DNA from: Archivesica marissinica | Lineage: Eukaryota > Mollusca > Bivalvia > Venerida > Vesicomyidae | Length of the DNA stretch: 64,000 bases | NCBI GenBank assembly: GCA_014843695.1 | Contig: CM026391.1 | Coordinates: 36,267,564 to 36,331,563, forward strand | Reading direction: 5' to 3' | Translations under genes and position numbers: made by a program | Notes under the pieces: model-generated | The model's input: only the letters and a program-made list of their open reading frames with translations | Databases searched by the model: none | What the model was told of the DNA's origin: nothing | Shown here: in pieces, positions 50,453 through 62,699 of the stretch | How positions within the stretch are numbered: position 1 is the first letter of the stretch | Layout of the letters: the number at the start of each line of letters is the position of its first letter

Positions 50453-52554
50453 TACAGTATGTAACAATACGCAACAGTATGTACAGTATGTAACAATACG
50501 CAATAGTATGTACAGTATGTACAGTATGCAACAATACGCAACAGTATGTACAGTATATACAGTATGCAACAGTATGTACAGTATGCAACAGTATGTACAG
50601 TACGCAACAATACGCAATAGTATGTACAGTATGTAACACTACGCAACAGTATGTACAGTATATACAGTATGTAACAATACGCAACAGTATGTACAGTATG
50701 TACAGTATGTAACAATACGCAACAGTATGTACAGTATGTACAGTATGTAACAATACGCAACAGTATGCACAGTATGCAACAATACGCAACAGTATGTACA
50801 GTATGTACAGTATGTAACAATACGCAACAGTATGCACAGTATGTACAGTATGTAACAATACGCAACAGTATGCACAGTATGCAACAATACGCAACAGTAT
50901 GTACAGTATATACAGTATGCAACAGTATGTACAGTATGCAACAGTATGTACAGTATGCAACAATACGCAACAGTATGTACAGTATGTACAGTATGCAAAC
51001 AATACGCAACAGTATGTACAGTATGTAACATTACGCAACAGTATGTACAGTATGTAACAATACGCAACAGTATGTACAGTATGTAACAGTATGTACAGTA
51101 TGTACAGTATGCAACAGTATGTACAGTATGTAACAATATGCAACAGTATGTACAGTACGCAACAATACGCAACAGTATGTACAGTATGTACAGTATGTAC
51201 AGTATGCAACAATACGCAACAGTATGTACAGTATGTAACAGTATGTACGGTATATACAGTATGCAACAGTATGTACAGTATGTAACAATATGCAACAGTA
51301 TGTACAGTACGCAACAATACGCAATAGTATGTACAGTATGTACAGTATGTAACAATACGCAACAGTATGTACAGTATGTACAGTATGTAACAATACGCAA
51401 CAGTATGTACAGTATGTACAGTATGTAACAATACGCAACAGTATGTACAGTATGTACAGTATGTAACAATACGCAACAGTATGTACAGTATGTACAGTAT
51501 GCAACAATACGCAACAGTATGTACAGTATGCAACAATACGCAACAGTATGTACAGTATGTAACAATACGCAACAGTATGTACAGTATGTACAGTATGTAA
51601 CAATACGCAACAGTATGTACAGTATGTACAGTATGTAACAATACGCAACAGTATGTACAGTATGTAACAATACGCAACAGTATGTACAGTATGTACAGTA
51701 TGTAACAATACGCAACAGTATGTACAGTATGTACAGTATGTAACAATACGCAACAGTATGTACAGTATGTAACAATACGCAACAGTATGTACAGTATGTA
51801 CAGTATGCAACAGTAACAGTATGCAACAGTATGTACAGTATGTAACAATACGCAACAGTATGTACAGTATGTACAGTATGCAACAATACGCACAGTATGT
51901 ACAGTATGTAACAATACGCAACAGTATGTACAGTATGTAACAATACGCAACAGTATGTACAGTATGTAACAGTATGTACAGTATGTACAATACGCAACAG
52001 TATGTACAGTATGTAACAATACGCAACAGTATGTACAGTATGTAACAATACGCAACAGTATGTACAGTATGTAACAATACGCAACATACAGTATGTACAG
52101 TATGTAACAATACGCAACAGTATGTACAGTATGTAACAATACGCAACAGTATGTACAGTATGTAACAATACGCAACAGTATGTACAGTATGTAACAATAC
52201 GCAACAGTATGTACAGTATGTAACAATACGCAACATTATGTACAGTATGTAACAATACGCAACAGTATGTACAGTATGTAACAATACGCAACAGTATGTA
52301 CAGTATGTAACAATACGCAACAGTATGTACAGTATGTAACAATACGCAACAGTATGTACAGTATGTAACAATACGCAACATTATGTACAGTATGTAACAA
52401 TACGCAACAGTATGTACAGTATGTAACAATACGCAACAGTATGTACAGTATGTAACAATACGCAATATTATGTACAGTATGTAACAATACGCAACATTAT
52501 GTACAGTATGTAACAATACGCAACATTATGTACAGTATGTAACAATACGCAACT
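50453..52554. repeat. Modular satellite, right part
   Basis: Same modules as 42332-48945. Toward the right edge (52090-52550) the order becomes a regular 29-bp string acagtatgtaacaatacgca plus acagtatgt, with caacattatgt variants at the very end. It stops abruptly at 52554. Confidence 0.95.
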
Positions 52555-52811
52555 ATTGGGACTTTAATTTACAGTTGTTATTGTATATCATAACCTTAAA
52601 CTACTAGTAAATATTGGTATACTTATAATCTTAACACACATGTAAATATTGCCTGGGAACAGGCGTTGATATATTTTGGTCAGTCAAATAAATATAGTTT
52701 AATAAGGAGACTATTAATTGGGCCGTATTGAGTTTTGATCATATTAACATAATTTTGCCAGAAGTTAAAAAGTAAAAAATCGACAGACTGGAACCCAGGC
52801 TAATGTAAATA
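52555..52811. other. Short spacer
   Basis: AT-rich sequence between the satellite and the Tc1 element. Nothing recognised. Confidence 0.5.
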
Positions 52812-52813
52812 TA

Positions 52814-54347
52814 CTGAACCAAAAAAGAAACTTTCGCAAAGTAGGTCTTAAACTTATAAGGTTAAATACAACATGTAGAAACATGTGTATATGTAGTAGT
52901 TTACACTGACGTCCTACTATGGGAAATCGGTCAGATAATAACCTCATGTCGAACGATATCGTCTGTTTTGACAAAACCTCCATTTTCATGTGCACGCACG
53001 GGGTGGACATATCTGGTTTACATGTGTTAACTTTTTTCACTGCAAGTTATTGCACTTGACGACTACAGTCATAAAAATACCTAAACACCTTTATATCGAT
53101 ACAATTTGGGCAAAATTCGATGCCTCGAATTGCGAAACATTTAAGAGAGAGAGCCGTTGGGATGCTGGAGGCAGTAGCTTCAACGGAAGAGGTTGCTGCG
53201 CTCGTTGGATCATCTGTGCAGGCAGTTAGAAGTCTGAGACGGCGGTTTGTGCAGACCGGAAGCACGGAAGATCTTCCACGTAGCGGTAGACCACGTGTAA
53301 CCACGCCGGCGCAAGACCGCTATATTTTGAACCAACATTTACGAAATCGTTTTTTAACTGCGACAGCTACAGCGTCTGTCACCCCAGGTACTTATAACCC
53401 CAGGATTTCCGCTCAAACCGTACGAAATAGTTTGGCTGAGAACAATTTACGTGCACGTCGTCCCCTACGTCGGAACAGTATTAACGGATCGTCATCGCCG
53501 TAACAGGCTTCAATGGGCTGATAGACACATCAACTGGACAAGGCAAGACTGGCGGACGATTCTTTTTTCAGATGAATCCAGGTTTGCATTGTCCAATAGT
53601 GATGGTCGGATCAGGGTCTACCGACGTAGGAATGAACGTTACGTTGACTGTTGCGTTCTTCAGCGGGATCGTTTTGGCGGTGGGGGTTCCGTGATGGTCT
53701 GGTCCGGAATAAGTTATGGGTATCTTACCCAATTAGTGGTCATTGATGGCAATTTGAATGCTCAAAAGTATAGAGACCGTGTCCTTGCCCCACACGTTGT
53801 TCCTCTCTTACAAAATCACGGCGTTATTTCTGTGTTTCAGCAAGACAACGCCAGACCTCACGTCGCCCGTGACAATATCCAGTTCTTGCGAAACAACAAT
53901 ATTGATTTCATAGACGACTGGCCCTCAAAAAGCCCGGATCTAAATCCCATCGAGCACCTTTGGGATAATCTTGACACACGTGTACGGCAACGTCAACATC
54001 CGCCTGGTAACGTCAATGAGCTCCGTGACGCTTTGCTAGAAGAGTGGAATAATATACCCCAGGCTCAAATTAATAATCTCATCCACTCAATGCGTCGTCG
54101 CTGCCAAGCTGTTAGCAATGCTCGCGGTGGGCATAATCGTTACTAAAGCAAAAAAAAATTGAATCGACACCTACCTCAAATGAAATTGAAAAATCCAATG
54201 AAATTGATAATTTTCAGACTGTAAATGAACTTTGATGAATTGATTTTAAATTATTGTGCAATAACAAATACGAATAAAAACTGTTAATATACACATATGT
54301 GGAAACAGTCCCATTGAAGTCTCGCGAAAGTTTCTTTTTTGGTTCAG
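52814..54347 (+). mobile_element. Tc1-family transposon, 1.53 kb, nearly intact
   Basis: Perfect inverted ends of at least 24 bp (ctgaaccaaaaaagaaactt onward), with matching bases extending outward through TATA. A TA duplication is at 52812-52813 and 54348-54349. One transposase gene lies inside, broken by a single frameshift. Perfect ends and only one lesion suggest recent activity. Confidence 0.92.
53120..54146 (+). pseudogene. Tc1-family transposase with one frameshift
   Basis: Two overlapping frames give a complete transposase of about 340 residues. The first (from ATG 53120) holds the paired helix-turn-helix DNA-binding region, MPRIAKHLRERAVGM to RSGRPR. The second (to 54146) holds the catalytic core: first Asp in LFSDESRF, second in QQDNARPH, then the Glu in SPDLNPIEHLWD, and the C-terminus SMRRRCQAVSNARGG. 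By my count 35 residues separate the second Asp and the Glu (DD35E); many Tc1 proteins have 34. The frames join near 53463 at gtcccctac, where one extra C explains the break. It would cut and paste the element at TA sites; this copy is inactive unless the shift is a sequencing error. Confidence 0.9.
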
Positions 54348-54559
54348 TATAGTTTATTATAGTATGTATGATTAATGATTAATTATTTTAATCTTCATTA
54401 TAAGATATACCTACTAGTATATATAATAGAATCTACGATTGTTCATGCATTAACGCTATCCACAACCGTGCATTAAGATCTTTCCTCCGGGTTGGAAAAT
54501 ATACTCCAAACTCGGCAGTAATATGTGAAATGGCATGACAACCAATTTCTGTCCGTCAG

Positions 54560-55310
54560 TTGAAAATCATTGCGAACCTCTGGTGCCGCATTTCTTGTAT
54601 AAATCACACCAGGTTGAATAAACGTGTTGCATTCTGGGTACAGGCAAAGTGAAGTATATCATGCAAACATTGGGTTGTAATAAAGCATATGGTTGAATTT
54701 GGTCTATGCTGTTATTCTGATAGTTGTGAAAGCATTAGCAAACACCTATGTGTATCATCTGTTGAAACAAAGTGCATGGATGTATTCATTATTGATTGGC
54801 TTGAGTTAGTACATAGACATTTATATAGATAGCCTGTCTGGAAACGGCCTTAGCAAACTACGAACCTACCAACTGTTCCAACTAGATTTCGATGTTGAAC
54901 AGTATTGTAAGATTATTATGGCATTTAGCCATCGTTCAGCATTTACTAAGTTTCGTTGTGGTGCTGCGCCTCTACGCATTGAAACTGGACGATATGAACA
55001 TCTAACTGTACAGAATAGCACGTTGTAATGCAGTTGAGGATGTAATGCATACCATTATATATTGTTGTATGTATGAGGATATCAGGGATATATTATTTGT
55101 TAAAACTTCCAGTATATGTGATCATTTTCTTACATTGTCTAAAACAAATAAATGTATCACGTTATTCACTAATCCGGCATCAATATGTATATGTGCCAAA
55201 ACCTAACTTAATATTTGACGGTGTCGTAGTTCTTATCTATGTAACTAATGTGTACATTATTTTATTTATGAACACATTTTTATTTGAACTATGTAAAACA
55301 TGCTAATCCA
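54560..55310 (+). pseudogene. LINE ORF2 C-terminal relic
   Basis: Several frames and stops, but clear family phrases: RLNKRVAFWVQAK (about 54610), NGLSKLRTYQLFQLDF (about 54846), FSHRSAFTKFRCGAAPLRIE, TGRYEHL, and after a frame change VEDVMHTIIYC and CITLFTNPASICICAKT. This is the region after the RT domain in a second, jockey/CR1-like LINE type common in molluscs (inference). A possible 3' end with gacagaaataaagatatagt lies at about 55586-55612. A (catc)n run is at 55308-55326. Confidence 0.72.
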
Positions 55311-55619
55311 TCCATCCATCCATCCACCCGCGGTCTAATCAGAGCTGGTTCTGGTTTCTTAAAACATATTCTAATTTGCTCGATAGTGCTCTTTTTCCCT
55401 GTCAGAATCTTAAAAAAACTATTTTAAATATTTTTAGTGCCATGATTAACGACTTTTACATAGCTTTTAGAAAGTAAAACATGTTTAACCTTATATATGC
55501 TATTGTCTCTTATAATTATCATTTGTAGAATGGCTATGTACAATGTCTGTGTTATAATATAAATTGAAATGTATGTACTGTATATAGATGAGACAGAAAT
55601 AAAGATATAGTACATAGGA

Positions 55620-56028
55620 ACGTGGCAGTTGATTGTGCACGCACATATATGTGTATGCGCTATTGAGTGGCTGTATGTGTCATAATACAAAACGTAATTA
55701 ATGACTTTTGTTCAGCACCATATACTTATATTAGACCTAGGGCCAAACAAAATTAATATTTAATTTATCTTGCTTTTTTTTTTCAAAAATCCAATGAGAC
55801 AGAACGGACTTTATTTAGATATCTTAATTTTATTTTTATCACAAAATCTAGACGTTTCACCAGTTTTGCTGAGTTACAGAATCAGTTTATAATGTAATAC
55901 ATTGCAACTACTTGTTCAATTTCGTTTTGCTTTGCACCATTTCACAACCAAATGTTCTGTTTTCCTTACTAAGTTTATCAGGGATAAGATTCATTCCTAA
56001 ACATATTCTACCTTGGCATGAATCGTAC
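55620..56028. other. AT-rich spacer
   Basis: No gene or element recognised. Short open frames here have no domain. Confidence 0.5.
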
Positions 56029-56040
56029 ACACAAACATGT

Positions 56041-56304
56041 GCGTGTTTTACGTTTATTTATCGTCGCTACCGGTTGCCATATGAGCGACGTCTCCCGAAG
56101 ATATTAGTAATTTTATATTTTTGGAGGATAGTGCAATGATAGAGACCCATTCCAGAATCTCCTCTGGTTCTTTTACGTGCACGGTGTAAAGCACCGACAC
56201 GATACCTCGGTTTAACGCCCCATCTGAAAGACTGTTAATTTTATTAGGGTCAGACGGGGATCACCAGTCCAGCGTTTTACCACTGGACTACATATCCGTC
56301 TGTA
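56041..56304 (-). mobile_element. SINE family A, minus orientation, with target duplication
   Basis: Complete from the tail (tttacgtttatttatcgtcg on plus) to the head (cactggactacatatccgtc). A 12-bp duplication, acacaaacatgt, is at 56029-56040 and 56305-56316. The B-box region has lost about ten bases (gacggggatcaccagtcc), so Pol III transcription from this copy is unlikely. Confidence 0.88.
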
Positions 56305-56316
56305 ACACAAACATGT

Positions 56317-56664
56317 CGTCATAAGTTACAGCTATAGAGTGATTGCGTCATTACAAATTAACACCTTCTAACGGTTTGCACTTAAACACATCAATAGAGC
56401 AAGATGTGCCCTATATGTGTATATCTTGTAGAGTGCACCAGGAATCACACGAGGACACAAACAGAATGTTTGCGTGCCAAGAGCTGCATCACGGAAGTGC
56501 CTGTATATTGAGGTCCATATATTTGCCGGAAGTACCGCAGAACATTGAGGTCCATGCACTTTCTTTAACCAAAAAGCGAAAATAAAGTACATCCGTCTCT
56601 TTTACGGTCCTATGTATTTGGTTGTCTCCCCTGTCCACTGCACGCTTAGAGTGAATTTAGTTCA
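56317..56664. other. Spacer
   Basis: An 80-codon plus frame at 56343-56585 overlaps a 74-codon minus frame; neither has a recognisable domain. Nothing else seen. Confidence 0.45.
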
Positions 56665-56866
56665 TACACATTTATTTTAGCTCGATTGCGACACAAGTTC
56701 TTTCAACCTATATTAATCCCTCTCGATACCTCATTCCTGATGGAATCCTTCGCCATGAAGGAGAGCGAAGAGGCAATGTGGAGTTTAAATGCCTTGCCTA
56801 AGGACACAATCGTAACGGCTCCAGCGGGGCTCGAACTCCGGACCTTTCGCACATGAAGCGGTGCGC
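56665..56866 (-). mobile_element. SINE family B copy, minus orientation
   Basis: On plus: agctcgattgcgacacaag (tail), cattcctgatggaatccttc, ggagagcgaagaggcaatgt, gtaacggctccagcggggct, then the B box and cacatgaagcg (anticodon-like arm). It ends before the A box, so the head is incomplete. Confidence 0.83.
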
Positions 56867-57102
56867 GCGAATATGACAATGAACGTTTTGATATGTGGCT
56901 TTCAGTAGTTTCTATAATGTGTAACATGAGACAATGTGTTTGTGTTTATGACATACTACAGAACGCCATGTTACCTACGAACACCGCATTAGTATAATCC
57001 TGGACTTGAATATGGACGAATCTGCCCTAGGCAGCAATGAAGTGAAGTGCAGACATCGGCTACTTAGAATAGGTGGCTGCTTTTCTCGTGTGTTGAATTG
57101 TC

Positions 57103-57539
57103 ATTGTTTATGTATGTAATTGTGTACCGTCATCCATTGTTTATGTATGTAATTGTGTACCGTCATCCATGGTTTATGTATGTAATTGTGTACCGTCATC
57201 CATGGTTTATGTATGTAATTGTGTACCGTCATCCATGGTTTATGTATGTAATTGTGTACCGTCATCCATTGTTTATGTATGTAATTGTGTACCGTCATCC
57301 ATGGTTTATGTATGTAATTGTGTACCGTCATCCATGGTTTATGTATGTAATTGTGTACTGTCATCCATGGTTTATGTATGTAATTGTGTACCGTCATCCA
57401 TGGTTTATGTATGTAATTGTGTACCGTCATCCATGGTTTATGTACGTAATTGTGTACCGTCATCCATGGTTTATGTATGTAATTGTGTACCGTCATCCAT
57501 GGTTTATGTATGTAATTGTGTACCGTCATCCATGGTTTA
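57103..57539. repeat. 33-bp tandem array, 13 copies
   Basis: Unit tttatgtatgtaattgtgta plus ccgtcatccatgg, 33 bp, thirteen copies, almost identical (ccattg/ccatgg; one actgtc, one gtacgt). Both strands remain open because the period is a multiple of three. Confidence 0.96.
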
Positions 57540-57627
57540 GCTGGCGATGGACATTTATGTATATGCTAAATAAACTTTCAATTGAAAACAAAAGAATAAA
57601 TAAAAAAATAGGTGGCTAGATGTCACA

Positions 57628-57915
57628 GACGGATATGTAGTCCAGTGGTAACACGCTGGACTGGTAATCCAGGGATCGCAGGTTCGATCCCCCGTCTGAC
57701 CCTAATAAAATTAACAGTCTTTCAGATGGGACGTTAAACCGAGGTCTCGTGTCGGTGCTTTACACCGTGCACGTAAAAGAACCAGAGGAGACTCTGGAAT
57801 GGGTCTCTGTCTGTATCATTGCACTATCCTCCAACAATCTAAAATGACTAATCTCTTCAGGAGGCGTCGCTCATATGGGCAACCGGTAGCGACGATAAAT
57901 AAACGTAAAACACAC
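57628..57915 (+). mobile_element. SINE family A, complete young copy
   Basis: Reference copy of the family, 288 bp. The tRNA-like head (gacggatatgtagtccagtgg) has its stem closed by ccgtctg, a loop ctggtaa (GGT, Thr-like) and a B box ggttcgatccc. Then follow cagtctttcagatgggacgt, accgaggtctcgtgtcggtg, aaccagaggagactctggaa, a ggaggcgtcgctcatatggg block and the end cgacgataaataaacg. A perfect 13-bp target duplication, gctagatgtcaca, is at 57615-57627 and 57916-57928, which indicates a recent insertion. Confidence 0.93.
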
Positions 57916-58176
57916 GCTAGATGTCACATATGCCAGTAGGGAAATGATGAAGCAGTCTACTTAGTAGAGGTGTCCACTATTTTATTAAACGCTGGTTTGT
58001 AAATGTTATTTACGTATGTTATGAGCAATGACACAGTGTGTATGCAGCTAGCATTCTGTGCATGCAGTTCGCGCGCAGTGCAATAGGAAACGGAACACGA
58101 AGGAGAAAGAAGTGATATATCTTTGATGAAATCATTCGTATTTCGTGTTCATGTAATACTAATCATATACTGTAGG

Positions 58177-59052
58177 CCTCTAGTATATAATGTAGGTGTG
58201 CGTTTTCTATGCCATCTAGTATATAACGTAGGTGTGCGTTTTCTATGCCATCTAGTATATAATGTAGGTGTGCGTTTTCTATGCCATCTAGTATATAACG
58301 TAGGTGTGCGTTTTCTATGCCATCTAGTATATAACGTAGGTGTGCGTTTTCTATGCCATCTAGTATATAACGTAGGTGTGCGTTTTCTATGCCATCTAGT
58401 ATATAATGTAGGTGTGCGTTTTCTATGCCATCTAGTATATAACGTAGGTGTGCGTTTTCTATGCCATCTAGTATATAACGTAGGTGTGCGTTTTCTATGC
58501 CATCTAGTATATAACGTAGGTGTGCGTTTTCTATGCCATCTAGTATATAATGTAGGTGTGCGTTTTCTATGCCATCTAGTATATAACGTAGGTGTGCGTT
58601 TTCTATGCCATCTAGTATATAACGTAGGTGTGCGTTTTCTATGCCATCTAGTATATAACGTAGGTGTGCGTTTTCTATGCCATCTAGTATATAATGTAGG
58701 TGTGCGTTTTCTATGCCATCTAGTATATAACGTAGGTGTGCGTTTTCTTGCATCTAGTATATAATGTAGGTGTGCGTTTTCTATGTCATCTAGTATATAA
58801 TGTAGGTGTGCGTTTTCTATGTCCTCTAGTATATAATGTAGGTGCGCGTTTTCTATGCCATCTAGTATATAATGTAGGTACGCGTTTTCTATGTCATCTA
58901 GTATATAATGTAGGTGTGCGTTTTCTATGTCATCTAGTATATAATGTAGGTGTGCGTTTCTATGTCCTCTAGTATATAATGTAGGTGTGCGCTTTCTATG
59001 TCCTCTAGTATATAATGTTGGTGTGCGTTTTCTATGTCCTCTAGTATATATA
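58177..59052. repeat. 36-bp tandem array, about 24 copies
   Basis: Unit tctagtatataacgtaggtg plus tgcgttttctatgcca, 36 bp. The first sixteen copies alternate between aacgtagg and aatgtagg. From about 58750 the units carry atgtcatc or atgtcctc instead of atgccatc, a second sub-block. Open frames on both strands are artefacts of the period. Confidence 0.96.
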
Positions 59053-59586
59053 TCGTCTTTCAATAATAGTGTTAGCTGTTGACAATAATATGCTTGTTAG
59101 TATGATAAGTTACTTGTTTACAGTATACATTTTCACATTTAACTGCTAAATTGCAGTTTTATTATAATCGATTGCAGGTCATAGTGACCTTTAACGTATA
59201 CACGAGTAGCATTATATTACAATCAGTGCTCTCACCCATTTAACTTTAGGAATGGAAGGTCAACCAATACAGTGCAGGAGGTGCAACGATGTAATTCCAT
59301 AGTAAACTAGAAACAATACATATCTGATTCTGACACAAGATGATCCTAGTGGCGATCACTCACTATGAACGAAGACAGTAACACCACATACAATATGTAC
59401 AACAATTTAATTATACAACAATTCGATAAAATATTTATATACAATGACTAAAATAATGCAACAGTTGAATCTATCACGTGCACTGCGTTAATTGCCGGTT
59501 CGGCTGAATCCACGTTCATTATAAGTCTCTGCTGACTGTATCTAAATAAACAAGTGCTTGAAGTTTGGTAGGTAGATTAATAGTTT
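59053..59586. other. AT-rich spacer
   Basis: No gene, RNA or element recognised. Confidence 0.5.
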
Positions 59587-59985
59587 TATACTCATGTCCT
59601 AGTCTATAGGTACACTATCATGCTTCCCCATTCATTATGGGTATGTGGTGACTCCGTGTCTAGCTCCGGTCTGCAGCCCCACGTATATACTCATGTCCTA
59701 GTCTATAGGTACACTATCATGCTTCCCCATTCAGTATGGGTATGTGGTGACTCCGTGTCTAGCTCCGGTCTGCAGCCCCACGTATATACTCATGTCCTAG
59801 TCTATAGGTACACTATCATGCTTCCCCATTCAGTATGGGTATGTGGTGACTCCGTGTCTAGCTCCGGTCTGCAGCCCCACTTATATACTCATGTCCTAGT
59901 CTATAGGTACACTATCATGCTTCCCCATTCAGTATGGGTATGTGGTGACTCCGTGTCTAGCTCCGGTCTGCAGCCCCACTTAATT
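59587..59985. repeat. 99-bp tandem repeat, four copies plus degenerate continuation
   Basis: Four copies of a 99-bp unit containing actcatgtcctagtctatag, gtatgtggtgactccgtgtc and tctgcagccccac. Two degenerate partial copies follow at about 60025-60075 and 60120-60160. The 159-codon plus frame covering it is periodic and not called as a gene. Confidence 0.92.
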
Positions 59986-60179
59986 ACGTTCTGTGACGTT
60001 CGTTCTTCAATTCCTCCGGTTGAGTTCCGGGTATGTGGCGACTCCGTGCTAGTTTCGGTCTACAGTCCCACTTATCCACGTGCTCAGTGCCGTTGGTGAT
60101 GTGTCGTCGCCCATCTAGCGAGTATGTGGTGACTCCGTCCTTTGACAGTTGCCCCACTCATTGGCACGTCTACCTGGCT

Positions 60180-61066
60180 ATCAGTGGTATAGCAACCTCC
60201 CAGGTACAATATACGTATGCCAAATTAAGTGATAGTTCACCTTATACATGTTATATTTCATGTTCCTACCATTGACTTACTCAGTCTATTCCACAAGTTG
60301 TACCAGCTGATACCTCTGATTAACATTCAAATATCCAATATATAAAATGATTTGTTATATGTATCAATGATATAAATGTATCGTTGAGTAGTGATCATTA
60401 ACATTGATCATTAACAAATACGTTACCGGATCAAAGCAGTTCCATCATCTTATTATGATTATATACATAGTAAGTTATATCCTGTAAGCATTAACAGGTA
60501 TCATACACCACCATTCCGGTTAGTGGCCTGGTACATTTACAGCTAACGGACGGATGTCGTATCACTTACTTTTAAACCGCTGATTTTATATTTCTGACCA
60601 AGACGTTTGCTACCGTTCGCTCTATTCTGTCTATGTTGTCTGGTCCAATATCTCAGTCGTGTGGAGTTTTTATCAGTCGTCGTCACGCCATAACATATAT
60701 ATACATTTAACACGGGCTTTACATGGAACTGAAATCAGCTAATTATGTGGTGGCTAACTGTAAGGCCCTGGCATGTGTTTTTGTAGCAATCATTTGCACA
60801 CAAATTGGGTCAACTAATATTACCCTGGCTGTTATGAGCCGTGAAACGTTTTAACAGATTCCCCTGTGATATACATGACGTTTGGTGTATAGTACACTAT
60901 TGTAAGTACAATTAAACTTACCCTATAAACTTAAACCGTGTATCGCTGACCAATATTCTATATTAGCAATAAAACCTTGTTATATATAATGGGCCATTGA
61001 GGCCCCGACATAGGGTTAAATACTAAGTTATTCAAGAGTCATTTTGTGACAGATTCCCATGACCTT

Positions 61067-61098
<32 letters not shown>

Positions 61099-61479
61099 GA
61101 CTTTATTTAACGAGAGTACTCATTTAACAAAAGTTAATCTACCATGAGGCCCTCAAGTTGTAAATGGATATTCTCCCTCGTGTGCACCCATCCTGGATAT
61201 CTGGCGCTTGTGGGCAGTACATGCTATTGGTGTTTGCAGCCTAGTTTATGTGCTGTAACCCGAGTATACGTCCTTGGTGTGCAAAACCCCAATTTGCACG
61301 AAATATTTATTATTGTTATATATAAATAGTTATGTATTATATAAATACATTAAACTGTTTCTATATATGGCCAAATGTTTACCATGTAATATATATATAT
61401 TTGTTTTATGCATAATCGTCTGCTATTATTTTCGCGCCTAAAATTATCAATCTCGCTTCGCGCGGGAAATGACTTAAGA
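60180..61479. other. Unique region with a (TAA)n tract
   Basis: No gene recognised. At 61067-61096 a (TAA)n run is followed by agactttatttaac. Read on the minus strand this is aataaagtct then (TTA)n, which could be the 3' end of a minus-strand retroposon extending toward 61330; no coding remnant is clear. Confidence 0.45.
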
Positions 61480-62250
61480 TGTTAGGCCTAAATCTCAGTT
61501 TATCAAGGCCGTGGTTGCAGGTGTCCAGTTATGTAATACAAAGGCACCGAACTGGTTTGATGGTGTAATATTAGATAACATAACAGATGTTTAGGAATAA
61601 CGGATGTTTTAGGAATTGTTATATCATATATACACTGATTCAATTATGTATATAAGAACTGGATTTTATTAACATAGATCAGACACACTAGAGCCTAACT
61701 CCAGGAGCGAGAAAGGTCGTGATCTCAATCTAGTATATAGAACATATAAACTGTATTTATGATACTTAGATATTATTGACATTATAAGAAATATAACTTA
61801 TAAAGATTTGTCGAATAATTAAATTGTTCAGCCACAGAAGAAACATAGAGTTTCGGCGAACCATATCGAAGTTGATTAAAAGTTAATCTAATCAGAAACA
61901 GTGATTAGATTATAGTGATAGTGAGTAATGACGGATTAGAAAGATTGGATGTTAAATATACTGTGTAAGCGCATATTCGGCTCACACAAATGGATTGTTA
62001 AATAAGCTTTTAATGATACGATGTATATATATATAGATCACTGATTATATATATATGGATATTTCTGATGCCAATTTAAACAAGATATTATATAGAAGAA
62101 ATGTAATACTGTGTTGAGTTATCATTAAGACATATAATAACGAAGAAACCCCCTAGACAACTCCAGCGAGTCTACAATAGGATAGACCCTGGTAAGAGCC
62201 GTAGCAACCTAGACATATTATTACGAGAAGAAAAAGGAGAGTTTGCGACA
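61480..62250 (+). repeat. Putative 5' LTR of the retrotransposon
   Basis: The right boundary is placed at gcgaca (62250), just before a primer-binding-site-like sequence. A TATA-like tatataag at about 61651 is a candidate promoter. The left boundary (tgttaggcct at 61480) is a guess based on a TG start, since the 3' LTR lies outside the window and cannot be compared. Confidence 0.4.
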
Positions 62251-62252
62251 AT

Positions 62253-62271
62253 TGGGACGCTCGTCCGGGAT
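62253..62271 (+). promoter_or_regulatory. Primer-binding site, tRNA-Pro-like
   Basis: The sequence tgggacgctcgtccgggat is close to the complement of the 3' end of tRNA-Pro (tgggggctcgtccgggat), the primer used by several retroelements. It begins two bases after the putative LTR end. The leader to 62699 also holds a tandem duplication (gaaggacactaggatttata at about 62310 and 62344) and a donor-like ggtaagt at 62554. Confidence 0.6.
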
Positions 62272-62699
62272 TGGAAATAAAGAAGAAATGACATATCGTG
62301 ACATATTGTGAAGGACACTAGGATTTATATATGGAATATTGTGAAGGACACTAGGATTTATACATGAAGAATACAAGGGACTATTAATTAACGTGGGAAA
62401 ACAGAAGTGCATGCGAGACAGTGTTAGAATTTGGAAATAAGTGAAAGACGTCAACTAATTATTAAATTAATGAAATGGATTAAATTATTGGAAATGTGCA
62501 AACTTTGAATATGTGATAAATTATATATTGGATTAACGGACGAGACAGACTTCGGTAAGTACCAGTTTTCTTTTCATAGAGGCTTAATATTATCATTAAA
62601 ATTATATTAGTGATTTACTTCCTTTTATTGAACTCAATTCTATAATACATTTGGAGATACATTCTGGGGATTAAAAATTGTGGGAAATAAAAAAATAAA

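Noticed and set aside
42545..52516. Very long minus-strand frames rich in Tyr, Cys, Val and Ile
   Set aside because: Periodic translation of the modular satellite in all three minus frames; no start context, domain or splice sites.
59620..60099. A 159-codon frame over the 99-bp repeats
   Set aside because: The period is a multiple of three, so the frame stays open by itself; the peptide has no recognised domain.
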